A stretch of DNA of 64,000 nt from Terebella lapidaria. Taxonomy: Eukaryota; Annelida; Polychaeta; Terebellida; Terebellidae. The notes beneath the pieces were generated by a model. The model saw only the letters and a program-made list of their open reading frames with translations, was not told the DNA's origin and made no database searches. The DNA is taken from positions 33,679,619 through 33,743,618 of the forward strand of contig OX424559.1 in the NCBI GenBank assembly GCA_949152475.1, written 5' to 3'. Positions 35,961 through 49,002 of the stretch are shown here, piece by piece; the first letter of the stretch is position 1; each line of letters starts with the position of its first letter. A program made the position numbers and the translations under genes.

Positions 35961-38154
35961 TGCAGAGCAGATTAGGCTGGCGGAAAATGTGGACCAGGAT
36001 ACTGTGCTGGGGCAGAAATATCGACCAGATGATTTGCGGAGAATGCAGCAAGCAGAACCTTGGTACCCACTGGTGACGTCGCTGATCGACGGGGGCGGTA
36101 CAGCTGGCAGTGCAGACTTTTCCAGCATGAGCAGCGAGGAGAAAGTGCTGTACGGGTTGCGGAAGACCTTGCTGAAAGTCGACGGAGTAGTCTACCGGAA
36201 ATGGAAAACGGCAGAAGGAACCAGCCGAATGCAGTTAATAACCCCGAAGGAGCTGAGACAGGAGATTTTCCGTCTGGCCCATCAGAGCCGGACGGGAGGA
36301 CACCTCGGAAGCAGAAGGATGGCGGCTAGCATTCGGAGGCAGTATTTCTGGCCGGCTATGATGCGGGACATAAAGCAGTGGGTGCTGAGCTGTGACGAAT
36401 GTGCGTCAAGAAGTATGCAGAACTTGAAACGATCTCCGATGCAGAAATACCGGGTTGGAGCGCCCATGGAGAGGGTGGTTATGGACGTGATGGGTCCACT
36501 ACCTAAATCCACCCGGGGGAACCGGTACATCTTAGTAATCGGTGATTACTTCACCAAGTGGGTAGAGGCCTACCTGATGCCGAATCAGGAAGCGGTGACG
36601 GTTGCGGACATATTCGTCAACCAGTTTGCAGCGCGGTACGGCATCCCGATGGAGATCCACACCGACCAAGGCAGAAATTTCGAGTCCGACTTGCTGAGAA
36701 ATGTGTGTAGAATCCTGGGGATTCACAAGACACGGACAACCACTTTCCGACCTCAGTCGGACGGTTTCATTGAGCGATTCAACCGGACGCTGCAGCAGAT
36801 CCTGAGCCTGTACGTAAGCGAGCGGCAGACCAACTGGGATCAGCTAGTACCGTTGGCGATGGCAGCTTACCGGAGTACCCCGCAGGAGACAACCGGGCAG
36901 AGTCCCAATTTGCTGATGCTGGGCAGAGAAGTCAACACTCCGGTAGGGCAAATCGACAGCAGAAGTAACAGAGTATGGCAGTCAGCTCCGGGAGCGACTA
37001 GAAGCAGTATACAAGGCGGTTCGAGTGAAATCTGGCAGAGAGATGGAACGGCAGAAGAAGCTGTACGACCGGAGGAAGGTCGACAATCAGTTCCAGCCAG
37101 GAGACCGAGTGTGGATGGCAGTCAAAACACGGAAGAAGGGCAAGGCACCCAAGTTGCAGAGGAAGTGGAGCGGTCCAAAGCTAGTGCTGAGCAGATTTAC
37201 CGACGTGACCTACGAGATTGCAGAGAGTGAAACTCGGCAGAAGGTGGTTCACTTCGATTTGCTGAAACCGTATAATGGTGTCAAGCATCCGAGATGGATG
37301 AAGCGGAGAATGGTGGATTCCTGGAGGCAGACGGAGCCGCCGAAGCAGAGTAGTGTTCCGGAGTCGGAACAGACGGTCTCTGAGTCGGATACGGACTCGG
37401 AGTAAAGCCGCAAAGGACGCAGAAATATGAGAAGACGGAGTGAGCTGTAGAGCAGGAGAAGGAGATAGCTGAGACCCTGGTAAAACGTTGAGTTCCGGCA
37501 GAGAGCGACCGCAAGAAGTTGGAACAGTGAGCAAGTGCTGGTTCCGGAAACAGGGCGGAGAAAGGAAGAAGAGCGGAAAAGCAGTGCATAGACCGGATAG
37601 AGACATCCTAGAGGTTCTGACTGGGTTGAGAGCATAGTCAACCAGTCCAGGGTAGCGGCCAGAGGTCCAGAAGAACCTGGGTTAGCGGTCTAGTATCTCC
37701 AGAGAAGCAGCGACACGTCTTCCGTATGAGGAGAATTAAGACGGAAAAGTTTTCCGGCTGTAGACATCCAACTGGAGTTTCCACTTAGCAGAGACAGTAA
37801 ACCAACTGCAGATTGACAGAAACGGAGAAACATCACCCCAGATAGGAAGTCGCCTCCTTCTGGACAGAATGTATGCAGTTTCCAGTGTCAACTAGCAGTA
37901 ATACCAGTGAGCAGATATGCAGTTGACGAATCAGTACAGATGGCGGAAACGCCCAACTTGCAGTCTAGATGTTCGTCTGGCAGGCAGATTCAACTGGCTG
38001 AGACTCTATTCAACCCTCCTGATGGCAGAGATACTTCAAAATTGCAGATACTTCGCTCGGAGAAGCAGTTGAAAGGGAGCCGGAAAAACCCGGAGAAGCC
38101 GGTTGAGCCGGAGACGGACACCTCTCGGTTAACGGTTGAGTTTTTGCATAATTG

Positions 38155-38224
38155 TGACGTCACTCCTGAGGCAGCCAATCAGCGTGGAGCTTTTCAAGTC
38201 ACGTGAGCAGAAAGGGTATAAAAG
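38155..38224 (+). promoter_or_regulatory. LTR promoter-like cluster: CRE, CCAAT, E-box, TATA
   Basis: TGACGTCA at 38155-38162, CCAAT at 38175, TCACGTGA at 38199-38206 and TATAAAAG at 38217. A similar set occurs on the minus strand of the solo LTR-like block at 44071-44175. Confidence 0.55.
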
Positions 38225-38561
38225 GGCCTTGAAATCGGGCTCTGAGAGCAGTTGAAGAGCAGACCTCGAGCTGTGCACATCGCTGTTAAAGTTTGGCGGA
38301 ATCGAATCAAGTCCAGCATTTTCCGGCAGCGGCAGATTTTGCAGTGAAAAACGACTAAGTGTTTCCCGGAAGACCACCAGTCTGGAGAAGCGGAGCAGCA
38401 GAAGCGGTGCAGTAAAAGCGGTGCAGTAGATCGACAACTTCAGTTTCCCGGCTTTCCGGAATGGCCTACTCGGCGTTCCTTGGAAGACAAGATCGCGGCC
38501 GGAGCAGAGATTGGGCAAGCCCTCAGCCACTGGAGTATAGCCGGCTGTGTAAGCGGTGTGA

Positions 38562-39348
38562 CAAAACTTATACACGTCAAGGTACATGAGAGGAATGTTT
38601 TGAAACAAAAATCTCAAAACATATCGGACAGTTTTTGAGAAAATGGCCATAAAAAATCCAAAATTAGCCATTTTTCGACAAAAAGGTGGTTTTGACCTTC
38701 CAAGGTCATTGAAGGTTAAATTCAAGGTCATCACTCAAACCGCAATATATGATTCCCCATTTGAATGTGCCAATACTTAGGCTCTATCTTCAAGTGTTCT
38801 ATGAGTTTACTCTGCACAGCTCCCATTATGAAGGAAAATTGGGTGAAATTTTCTAAGTCCAAAAAATTTTTCAATGGCCAAAAAAAAATTTTTTTTTTTT
38901 GCTGGAAATGGATCAAAACGAATAGTGACTTGATTTGGGACAAAAAAATTTTTTTTCGCCGACCCGTCGAAAAATCCAAATGGCCGCCACAAGCAGACCG
39001 GCGATTCAAGGGCAACGAAACTTATACATGTCATAAAGGTACATGAAAGGGATGTTTTGAAACAAAAATCTCAAAACTGATCAGACAGTTTTTGAGAAAA
39101 TGGCCTCCAAAGTCCAAAATTGGCAATTTTTCGTCAAAAATGGCCGCCAAATAGGCAAAAACGATTCAATAAAAAAAATTAAAAAAACGTCTTTAGATAC
39201 TGGCCCAAGGTATGTTCCGACAAATTTATGGGGAAATTCATCATGTCAATAAAATGTTACAGACCCGGACGGACGACGGACAGACGACGGACGACAGACG
39301 AAATACCACGACAATAGCTTATCGGCCCAAAGGGCCGGTAAGCTAAAA
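38562..39348 (+). mobile_element. T-family repeat, copy 3 (partial)
   Basis: It shares AAACTTATACAYGTCA, the AAAATGGCC / CCAAAATTGG block and a 3' end with ACGGACGACGGAC and the hairpin CTTATCGGCCC / GGGCCGGTAAG, then CTAAAAA. An internal direct repeat pairs 38562-38680 with 39014-39130. It carries AAGGTCA words near 38700-38730. Confidence 0.6.
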
Positions 39349-42300
39349 AAGGTATGGACAAACAATGGCTGTAGAACAATACGACTTATCTCATAATGTA
39401 TTATATAAACAAATTATTCATCCTGTGATTTTTTCTTCTTTATTGAGAATGAGGAAATTTTATGGAATTTCCATCTGTGAAAGCCAAATGTAAAACACAT
39501 ATCATCTTTCAAATTGAGGCCTCAGCCAGCTAGAGACACCTAGCGGGCGATATATTGCAGTCACCGTTGGTGTCGATGGAGGATGATTTCAAAGTCCAGC
39601 TCAAGTCAAATTGTATGACGATAAAAATTGTATAAAATTCGACGCACGATATAAAGTATTATCTGAAATTTTAAAAGTGGTTCGAGTGAAATTTTCAAGA
39701 CACATTCTGGGGAAAACAAACTCGTGACAAACGTCATGGAAAAAATAATAATAAAACTGGATGACAACAGAAACTTTACCATAATTTCGTAAAATCTGAC
39801 ACTATCAAACAGTGATACTGAACCTACCTTCGACATATTTTGTAGCACATTCGATTGATCACCGTTAGTTCACTCCAGGATAAGTTTTTATGAAAAAAAT
39901 ATACTGATATTTATAAAAAAGATTACATCCACTGCGCGATTTAACCCCATCGCACACACGCTTTATATGCAATCAGTATTAGGCTTAGTTTTCATACGAA
40001 GTTTGACAACCGATAGTGCAAGTTATGCATCTACGGTTTCTGAGACTTTCCCAGTCTAGGAACATGTGAAATAGTAAAATTAGGCCTACAAGTGACAGAC
40101 ATTGGGATAATAGAAAATTTTGGTATATTCGCGTCGAAAAAATATGCAAACGAACACTGTTTTAAATAGGACTGAAAATAAAACATTGCTTTTGACAATC
40201 TTAACTTTGCCTGGATGTATCTCGATTAACCTCATTTATTCTCCAACTACTGCTCTCATTTTACTTCGACTTTAAATCCACCATCGTAGTTTGCAGGGGA
40301 CACAGGAAAAATCGATATGAAATTTTTGGAACGTTATGATTTTACTGCATGTAGTTTTTCGAACGATCACGTTGCGAAAAAACTAGATCACGCGCAATGT
40401 CACCTTGTGGGGTGGTTTTACTATTTTTTGTCGTATTTTCACTTCCTCTTTGGCTCAGGACGCATGCACTAACGCGATAAAATGACCAAAAATTTGTCCC
40501 CAAAACGGATGTAGCGCATTCAGCCAAATTATTTTTTTCCTGTTTTCAGATCACGCCACTTTTATATTGTGTATGTATTGCTCTTAGACTGAAGTTTCGT
40601 TCAAATTTCATAGAAAACTTCATTGACATAGACCTAATACATATCAGGGAGGGAGCGTCAAGCAAATTGTATGAGAGTGCTTGGCGCTGAATTCGATTTC
40701 ACACAAACTTTAACAAAGACTCTTGAGTTGGTAAAAAAGGAAACCAATTGAATAAATTCACAGTGCGTAGATATTATTCATTAAATAAAACCGGGTCTCT
40801 CAGTGTTACACGAGCCTCCAGGTGCCTGAATGTCTAAAAGATTTTATTCATCAAAAGAATTCGTTATGGAGGCTTTCAAACACTGCTTCTATTTGGAATG
40901 CTCTTATAAATTTGGATGTTTGCTCGACCCGTGTTTTGAATATCGAATTATTTCCCCATAGTTCAATCAGACGCAGAAAATTCAACAACAAGCCTCCCAA
41001 TAATCAGTGAATCAACATGAACTAATTTTTATCTCTCTCTTCCGTGTCTGAATCATGTAAAATCACTCGCCTGAAATAGATTTAGATTTCCAGAAAAACA
41101 AGGAAAATATCTACATTGTATATTTTTAACAGATGAATTGGTACTCGTACTCATGACATCATGGAAAAATATCATAAAATAAAAATACCACCATTTATCA
41201 TGTGAAATACCACGAAAATATGTTTCGTGATTAATTTACATCAGGTTTATTGTAAAGATTGCCAATTGTACTGGAAATGAACGCGGAATTATATTGCTAT
41301 GCCAGGAAATGAAGTTCCAATTACCTTCCGCTTTGACTAATCACTTTTTGCTTAATATGAGGTCATAATTAGAATGTTATTCAAATATATCATTTATTTT
41401 GTGTATTGCCAGTGAATTACACAGCAATTGTCAATTTTGATGCTTTTGTGCTTGAAGTTTTGCATTTTTCTCAAAAATCGCAGATATAAAATTTGAACTC
41501 ACAGGAGATATTAACATGCAGATATTTGAGAAAAAACTTACTGATTCTATATGTAATAGCACTATAATAGTGTCGCTACAAACAAATATTAGGTTGAAGT
41601 TGAACACGACGAATACCCTATTTTTTTTTACCCGAAAAATAATTTTCCCCCATACGAATTATGAGAAAGAAAATCGTGCGGTGTAAAACTTATTCGTATG
41701 TTCCTTATGTAATGAACTAGAATGCAAACACAAAAGTAGAGAAGTTTTGCCCATTAATGATTGAGAAACGCCCAGACATTTGAATAGCAAGTTCACTACG
41801 AGATGTCCGTAAATATCAAAGATAAAAAAACCGGCATTTTTCATGTCACACATAATGACCACTTGTACCTTCAGAGCAAAGACCCTAGACCAACACGAAG
41901 TCATTCTTTATCAAAGTATGTTGACTTAAACACTCGCAAGTGTTGGCCCATATCGTCTTAAGTGTTTTGTCGTGTCCAGGTAAAATTTTGGCAATGGTTT
42001 ATACTTCCCGGTCCGAGAAGTAAGTCAGGTCGAGAGTATAAAAATAACGTTAAGGGCATAAAGTGTGGCTTTCACGGCGTACTGTACGGTGCTGCCACCT
42101 ACACCGATTATACACGTGGAAAAAAATAGTTATGCGCATGTCAGGTATGCGATGTGAGGGGGAAAACCCTTTGTGTTGACAATGTATAGAAACGTCACGT
42201 ATGCTATGTATCTGGTTAGCAAATTTCGTGTAACAAAACAAAAAATACTTATATAAATACTCATTCTATACAATATTGTCCTGGTGCTAGCGGAAATTTG

Positions 42301-43109
42301 TATTACATTTGCATATCGTATATCCGGAAAGCAAACCAGGAATTAGTATCGAATTGACATAATTAGACGTGATTCATACTCTATTCAGTGAACACAGACC
42401 GAGTTATCGAGTTTAATATTGGTAATCGAAGCCATGTTTTTTGCTTTGTTGCGTATCGAATTGCTATGCTGCCCTTCAAACATGTTTAGTGCAATTTCGT
42501 TTCTAGTTCCAAGAACTTGTAGGCTAAATTAGTTATGATTTTTTACCATCAATCAGATTTTTCCCCCTTTCTACTTTAAAATATCTGTGCTTGGACGTAA
42601 TAATAGTCTGTGAATACATATTTTGACTTGTTACGATAATTTTAGTAAATGCAAATGCACTGTAATTACCTCGATTGTTAAAAAGTGGTATATGTTGCAA
42701 TTATCATGTAAAGAAACATGGTGTTGATTATTGACTAGACACTCAGATTGACAAGTCCGTCATTGAAGATAAAGCATCGAGTTTATTTATTGTATAGAAG
42801 TCACAATAATCAAAATACTTCATTTGGACGGTGGTAATTGACTAGTACCTGTTGTTACAGAATACAATGTAAATACATTTCCTTTTCCATATTTGGTTCT
42901 TGACATTTTGTATATCGGTTTATTGGCACACATCTGATTGTAACGGTCTGAAGAAACATTTATCACATATCGTACATTGACAAATATTGGCCCAAATATG
43001 GTATACTGCTCTGTTCTATCCAATAGTGTTTTAAATAAAATTGTCAATTCAAATTATGAACTTAGATATAACTCTTATGTTTTCACTTCTCATTGACTAA
43101 GAAGGATAT
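39349..43109. other. AT-rich stretch, no gene supported
   Basis: Short open frames only; no domain, splice-consistent exon or terminal repeat recognised in about 3.7 kb. Confidence 0.45.
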
Positions 43110-44496
43110 TGTAACGGGTTTGCACCCTTCTGTGACGTCTTGATGAGCCGGTTTTCTAGGGGGTGGGTGAGTTGTTGTTTAACCGGAGCTGAAACGGTAA
43201 AACTCCGGGAAACTGCTACTGCTGTACGGTTGAACTCCGGCTAGAAGTCTCTAAGGTTGGTAGCGTGGTCTGGAATGGACCTCTTAACCGTAGTCCGACT
43301 GCTAATCTGCAACTGCACCTGTAAAGTAAGGATCCGAAGGCGTTTCCGTCTCCGGGTACTGCAACTGCTCCGTCGGGATACCGCTTTAATGCAACAGCTC
43401 CGTCGTTTTCCGTCTTACTGCAAACTGCGACTGCGTCTGGAATAAAGAATCCGGGAACGTTGCCGTTTCCGAATACTGCAACCGCTCTGCCAGGTTCCGC
43501 CGCACTGCAATCTGCTCCGGTTGGCTCCGCCTCACTGCAACCTGGTACCGCACCTGAAATGGAGTATCTCGGAAGTGTTCCTACTTCCGGTTACCGCGAC
43601 CGCTCCGTCAGGTACTGCCTCTGCAACTCCGTCGTCCGGTACCGCCTCTGCAACTGCTTCGTCGTTCCCGTCTCTGCAACTGCTCCGTCCGATACCGCCT
43701 CCATAGTTGCTCCGTTGATTTCCACCTCCGTCTCCGTCTCCGACTCCTTCCTCGGTGATCTGGGTTCTTAGATCACCCTAAGACGTCGTTACAACTTGGT
43801 CTTAACCGACTGTAGTCTTATCTCCCTTTACTCCGTATAACTGTCTTTTCCGGGAAACTAACTTTATTATAACTTCCAGTTCCCTAACGAGCACGGAAAA
43901 ACAACTCGGTTGAAGTTTTCATGTTTATTTTCCAAGTTCACAGTCGGAAGACTTAACTGCTATCATCTGGATGACTCTATCCGGAACAAGGGAGTACTCT
44001 GCTATGGGAGAAGGGGTCTGCACAGGTCGACGTCAGGACACCAACTCCGCCGTCCGCTGTGAAGCGGGGGCTTTTATAGACCTGAGACCCACGTCACGTG
44101 ACCAACCTATTGTGACGTCATAGTCCGCCAAAACACTGATATTTTCCGGATTTCTAAAAACACTCTAGAACCAATCAGTGGCTGACACGTCACCTTTTAA
44201 ACCGAAAACGAGGCTGATCACATGACCTTCCGGAAATAACGTCATTACGTTTTTGTACTCCATTGTTCCGGCTCCGTCTCCGGTTCCGTCTCCGTCTCCG
44301 GATCCGTCTCCGGCTTTACCAACATCATAAATTACTAAGTTCCGAGACGGAAAACCTTTAAAACATTAACAATACGGAACCGTATGAACCTTTAAACACA
44401 TATACACCCTAATAAACGGTTATTCAACCATAATATCACAAAACACTAACAGAATTACCTAGGGGAAACCTTTGGGTACGCCCCAAAACCGTTACA
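43110..44496 (-). mobile_element. Solo LTR-like block
   Basis: It starts TGTAACGG and ends CCGTTACA, is markedly GC-rich and full of CCGTCTCCGG-like words, like the Gypsy remnant at 35701-38561. On the minus strand it has CCAAT/ATTGG near 44171, TGACGTCA at 44113, TCACGTGA at 44094 and TATAAAAG at 44078-44071. No flanking target duplication is clear. It is read as a solo LTR of a related Ty3/Gypsy family; no internal coding region is present. Confidence 0.55.
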
Positions 44497-45344
44497 CTAT
44501 CATATCCGGGCTTGTAAAACTAAAACGAAATATCCAGTAAATTGCTGTATGCCGACAAGATTTCCTGACTCTGTTTATATAGGTTCAAAACAATACGAAA
44601 ATATTTACAAAATAACAATATATGAATAAATATGCTAACGAGGATATACAATCACTGCAAAAATACAAGAAAGGTGAAATTATCACAACACGATTGGCAT
44701 TTCATACCGGAAACAAAACTTATAGATTTTTACAGCAATTTATAAAATTGTTCATCTCCAAATGAATATAACGCATATCCACATAATTTTATAGATACAA
44801 AGACTGCATCTTATGTATGAGTACTTATTCGAAATTACAGACAACCTATTCATATATATGAAGAGACATTCAGGCTTAAAATCAGAAAACAAAAATACAA
44901 CCTTAGAAATTGACTATATATAAATATGAAGACACATGAATGGAATCATCCTGACCATGAAAAACATTCACAAACAGTATTCATACCACAGAAAGCGTAT
45001 CCGGAACTTAAATGATAACTTATTGACAAATTGTTTTTAGTCTTCGAGTTTACAGATTCGTGAAATCATGTCTATGTAACACATAATAATAATCTAACTA
45101 AAAGACGAATTTCAGAAGAATTTTCGAACATTTTGGTGCAAATATCGAATAATGAAGCTCTAGTATGAATTCCAAGCACCTTGGCACATCTCACGTACAA
45201 TATATACATACAAATCAGTTATGAATACAAGCTAATAAAGAGTATTACATTTCATTTGGTTACAACATCATATGTATGCATCAAACGTTTCACAATGTGC
45301 ATCAAATTGTTTAACTATTTTTATTACCTTGATTAAATAAAAAG
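44497..45344. other. AT-rich stretch, no feature seen
   Basis: No open frame or repeat of note. Confidence 0.45.
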
Positions 45345-46468
45345 AAAAATCAGCCCAAGGGCTAGGAAAGGTTGCCGGAGAATTTTATGATGTTTACGCA
45401 CAACTGTTTTTTTTTTTTTTTTTTTTACTAAAATTGCCGTTTTGGCCGTTGAAGGTCACCCAAGGTCAAGTTCAATGTTACTGCTGTAATCAGAATACAT
45501 GAGTTCCCATTTGAACTTGTCAATATTCAACATCTATTTTGTTCAAGTATTCTAGGTGTTTACTCCGCACAACTCACATCACGAAGAAACGGAGAGAATT
45601 GCCTAGATGCAAGATATTTTTCAATGGCGATTATTTTTTTATTTTTTTTACTGGAAATGACTTAAAACAGACAGTGGATTCACTTTGGACAAAATGTTTT
45701 TTTTCGCCGACCTGTCAGAAAATCAAAATGACCGCTAAAACCAGACTGACGGTTCAAGAACAGGAACACTCATACACACCCCAGGGGTATATACGGTTTT
45801 GTTCATCAATTAGAGAAAAAGTTACTGATCGGATTCGAGAAATGGTTGCCAAAGTCCAAAAATCAACATTTTTGTCGAAAAGATCGTTTTGTTCTTTCAA
45901 GGTCAAATTCAAGGTCGTCAATGAAACCGCTACATATGATCCCATCTAAATATGCCAACATTTAGGCCCCGTCTTGAAGTATTCTAGGAGTTTACTCAAT
46001 ACAGCTCTCATTACGAAGGGAAAGGTGGATGAATCCGAAAAAAATACAAGGGCAATTTCTTTTATATATTGCTGGAAATGGCTCAAAAAGAATAGTTTTC
46101 CTTTCACACCTCACAAAGGTACCTAAAGGGAATATTCTGAAACACAACCCTGTTTTTATCAAAATGGCTGTATTGGTGGTAATAGATTGATACTGTCTGA
46201 ACTGTCTGAACATTTTTTTTTGAGAAAATGGCTACCAAAATCCGAAATTGGCCGAATTTGTTGAAAATGGCCACCATTGTGAAAAAAGCATGAAAATATA
46301 AAAAAATAATAATAATACCGCCCTCTTGAAATATTTCTAGATATTTTTGAGCAAAATGTCGGGAAAATTCAATGATAAACTTGAAAAATAAAAATGTGGA
46401 TGACAACGGACGACAGACACAATCCCAAGCTAATAGATTATCGGACCTTTGGGTCGGTAACCTAAAAA
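45345..46468 (+). mobile_element. T-family repeat, copy 4
   Basis: It starts AATCAGCCCAAGGGCTAGG and AGGTTGCCGG and ends TATCGGACC, GGTCGGTAACCTAAAAA. AAGGTCA words occur near 45456 and 45900. The tandem satellite is absent, so only the shell of the family is present. Confidence 0.6.
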
Positions 46469-47606
46469 CATATCTCATTGATGAAAATTATTTACAAGGA
46501 ATATGTAGTTGAACATATTTGCATTTGTAAAGCTGTATATACAAAAAGAAACTGACAGAACGTTGGAAATTTTGGAGTGGAGACGACTTTTATCACAGAT
46601 ATATGCATTACAGTGTAAACAAATACGAACATCAATAAACGGAATGATTGCCACATAATCTCTGTAAATCACCGGGCTACAAATTGAATCTCACAATAAC
46701 TTCGATCATTTGTTTATCTTTTGCTCTTTTATTTAGCGTAAACCGGTTTATCTTTGTTTACATCCACTCGATACGAAACTTAGTACCGGTATATACATGT
46801 AAATCTATCTCCCTACATCTAAACAATTTATATATAATAACATGGAATTCGGTTTACAAAAATTCAAATGGAATAAAAAAATGGAATTCGGAATAGTTAA
46901 CAAAAATTCACATTGTTTATCAATAAGATCCAAAAGATCAGGGCATTTCTCTGTATTGCTATTACCAATGCCACGAGATTTTATATATATATATATTGGT
47001 AAATTAAGAAACATAATATCATATTAGTAATATTTTCATGATGGTCATCAATATATCAAACTATATATATATAAATATATATTTATGTACATATATTGAC
47101 TGCCCCTATCCTTCTATACCATTGTATACACGACCTATTAGTATCGTTATAACTTCGGCGCCGGTCCGACTTCGTTATGTTTCGATAGTGGCGGCAGCTT
47201 CCGAGGCGTTGGCATATCCTCAGTTGGAACCCTGAGGAATATATGAAAAATAGAATTAAATAAAACTACCCGAATTACCACATACTGACATTTCATACTG
47301 CAAAACCAGATCTTGTTGACACAAACAGAAACAAATCTAACACCCATGACATGGAGACAAAGCCCGACTAAGCATTTACATCTGAAGTCAAATGGGCGTC
47401 GTGGAAATAGTCAATTTTCTCAAAATGTTCGGTTTTTGTACGCTCTCGTTGGTTTCTATTCTGAACAATTGAATGTCGGCAAATTTTGGACAGGTAAATG
47501 ACCAAATGTGTTGTGAACTATTGGCGACTGTACTTGTTAAGTGAAGAAGAATGATATCGAGCATTCGGGTATAATACCGCATAACTCAAGAAACGTATTC
47601 AATATA
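46469..47606. other. AT-rich stretch with short TA runs
   Basis: TA-rich words near 46980 and 47060; no gene supported. Confidence 0.4.
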
Positions 47607-48145
47607 ATGGCCCTGTCACACCTTGAAGATTTAGTCAGTGGAAGAAAACGTACAAAACATTTGGCGAATGCATGAAACGTTTGGCGAGTGACACATCTTA
47701 CGTGTAAGTATCAACCTATTACCATTTTTATATCTAGATTTCGAAAATGCCAATACCAAGCGTAGAAGGTATTTGTAATTTGAATCTAGGTCGAGCTAAT
47801 ATTTATCATGGCCAAATCGTACTGTCAACCAATGACCCACGTGCTTTGAACGTATTTTTAGTTATAGGGAATGTATCTACAGTGAACAGTAACGTAAATG
47901 CGCGAATCTGGCGTTCTGGGCGACCACATATTTTAACGAATGTTCAACTTAGGCCTACGCCTTCCGCACAAGTGGTGTATTAATACACGTCCAATAATGG
48001 TAAAAAACCTGGTTTTAGTGAGCAAGATATGCCTCCAACGAAAAATGAAACAAACTTTCTGTTCAGCGTATATCCATAAACGTTTTGAAATTATTGTCAC
48101 ACGTTGGTATACGTTGATCAAATCGTCGAGGTGTGACAGGGCCAT
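47607..48145. mobile_element. TA-flanked MITE (Tc1/mariner-type)
   Basis: ATGGCCCTGTCACACCT at 47607 pairs with its complement ending at 48145, and TA flanks both sides (47605-47606, 48146-48147). The 539 bp have no coding capacity. It lies 9 bp beyond the gene C stop codon, so it probably forms part of that 3' UTR. Confidence 0.75.
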
Positions 48146-48154
48146 TACGCTCCT

Positions 48155-48326
48155 TCAAGATAACGCGCATACGCACGTGGGCATCGGTGCCAGGGTCCCA
48201 TGACGTGCCTTGTGATCCGGGGTCTTGAGGTGACTTCTATCGTAGTCTTCAGGTTCCTTCTTCTTCTTCTCTGGGCGCCTCTGGTCGTTCATTCCGGAGT
48301 TTGGGTTTTTGTCCGAATTGCCCACG
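48155..48326 (-). CDS. Gene C terminal exon: tail 2
   Basis: After TTTTTCAG the phase-2 frame reads VGNSDKNPNSGMNDQRRPEK, further lysines, EPEDYDRSHLKTPDHKARHG and a TGA at 48155-48157. The single tyrosine is in an acidic context (EPEDYDRS). Confidence 0.6.
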
Positions 48327-48920
48327 CTGAAAAATCAGAATTTTTTATCAAGTGAACATGGTAATAAAGTGCGCTAAAATCAGTATTTTATATTACTAGT
48401 ATGTTAGTTTCCAAACCACCGGAAAAATTTACAAAGGGTGAAATTTGTTCTTATGTGCAAATTAGAATTAGTTGAGAGATGGAGGAGCAATGGGTGAGAT
48501 TTCGTTTTGTACAAGATATTATCAACTTTAATACACAAATTAAACTCCAAACAGGCATGGCAGTATCTGGGGGTTTTATTAGCAACAATAATGAGATATT
48601 AGTTTGGCCCTTTGCTAACCTTGCATCGATATCTGTAGCAGTTCTGGTCGATGCAGCAGACTGGGTATTTTCCAATCTAAGTGCAGAAAAAAATCAAAAC
48701 AATACTTTATTACCTTCCTGTTATGTATATATCTAGTTCTCTCGTATAATGTTCGGTCGGGTAAGGTAATTACAATATTTTTAGAAAATGCCATTGTTGC
48801 CAAGAATAGTTAGGATGTAAAGAGTTATTGCCTCGTACATATCGCCAAAAACATGTCTGTGAAATGTATATTATGAACTATTCATCTACAGTATGACTAA
48901 AAGACGTCTGTCAATGTGAT

Positions 48921-49002
<82 letters not shown>

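Larger units (their letters stand above)
35701..38561 (+). mobile_element. Ty3/Gypsy remnant: 3' pol and 3' LTR-like region, broken
   Basis: GC-rich compared with its flanks. The long open stretch 35839-37230 includes an integrase with an H2C2 finger (near 36270-36410) and a DDE core (near 36480-36860) of the Ty3/Gypsy type. Gag, protease, RT and the 5' LTR are absent. The region after about 37410 is LTR-like, with a promoter-like cluster at 38155-38224. It is broken, with at least one visible break in the coding part and a large loss at the 5' side. Its right border abuts a T-family copy at 38562. Confidence 0.8.
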
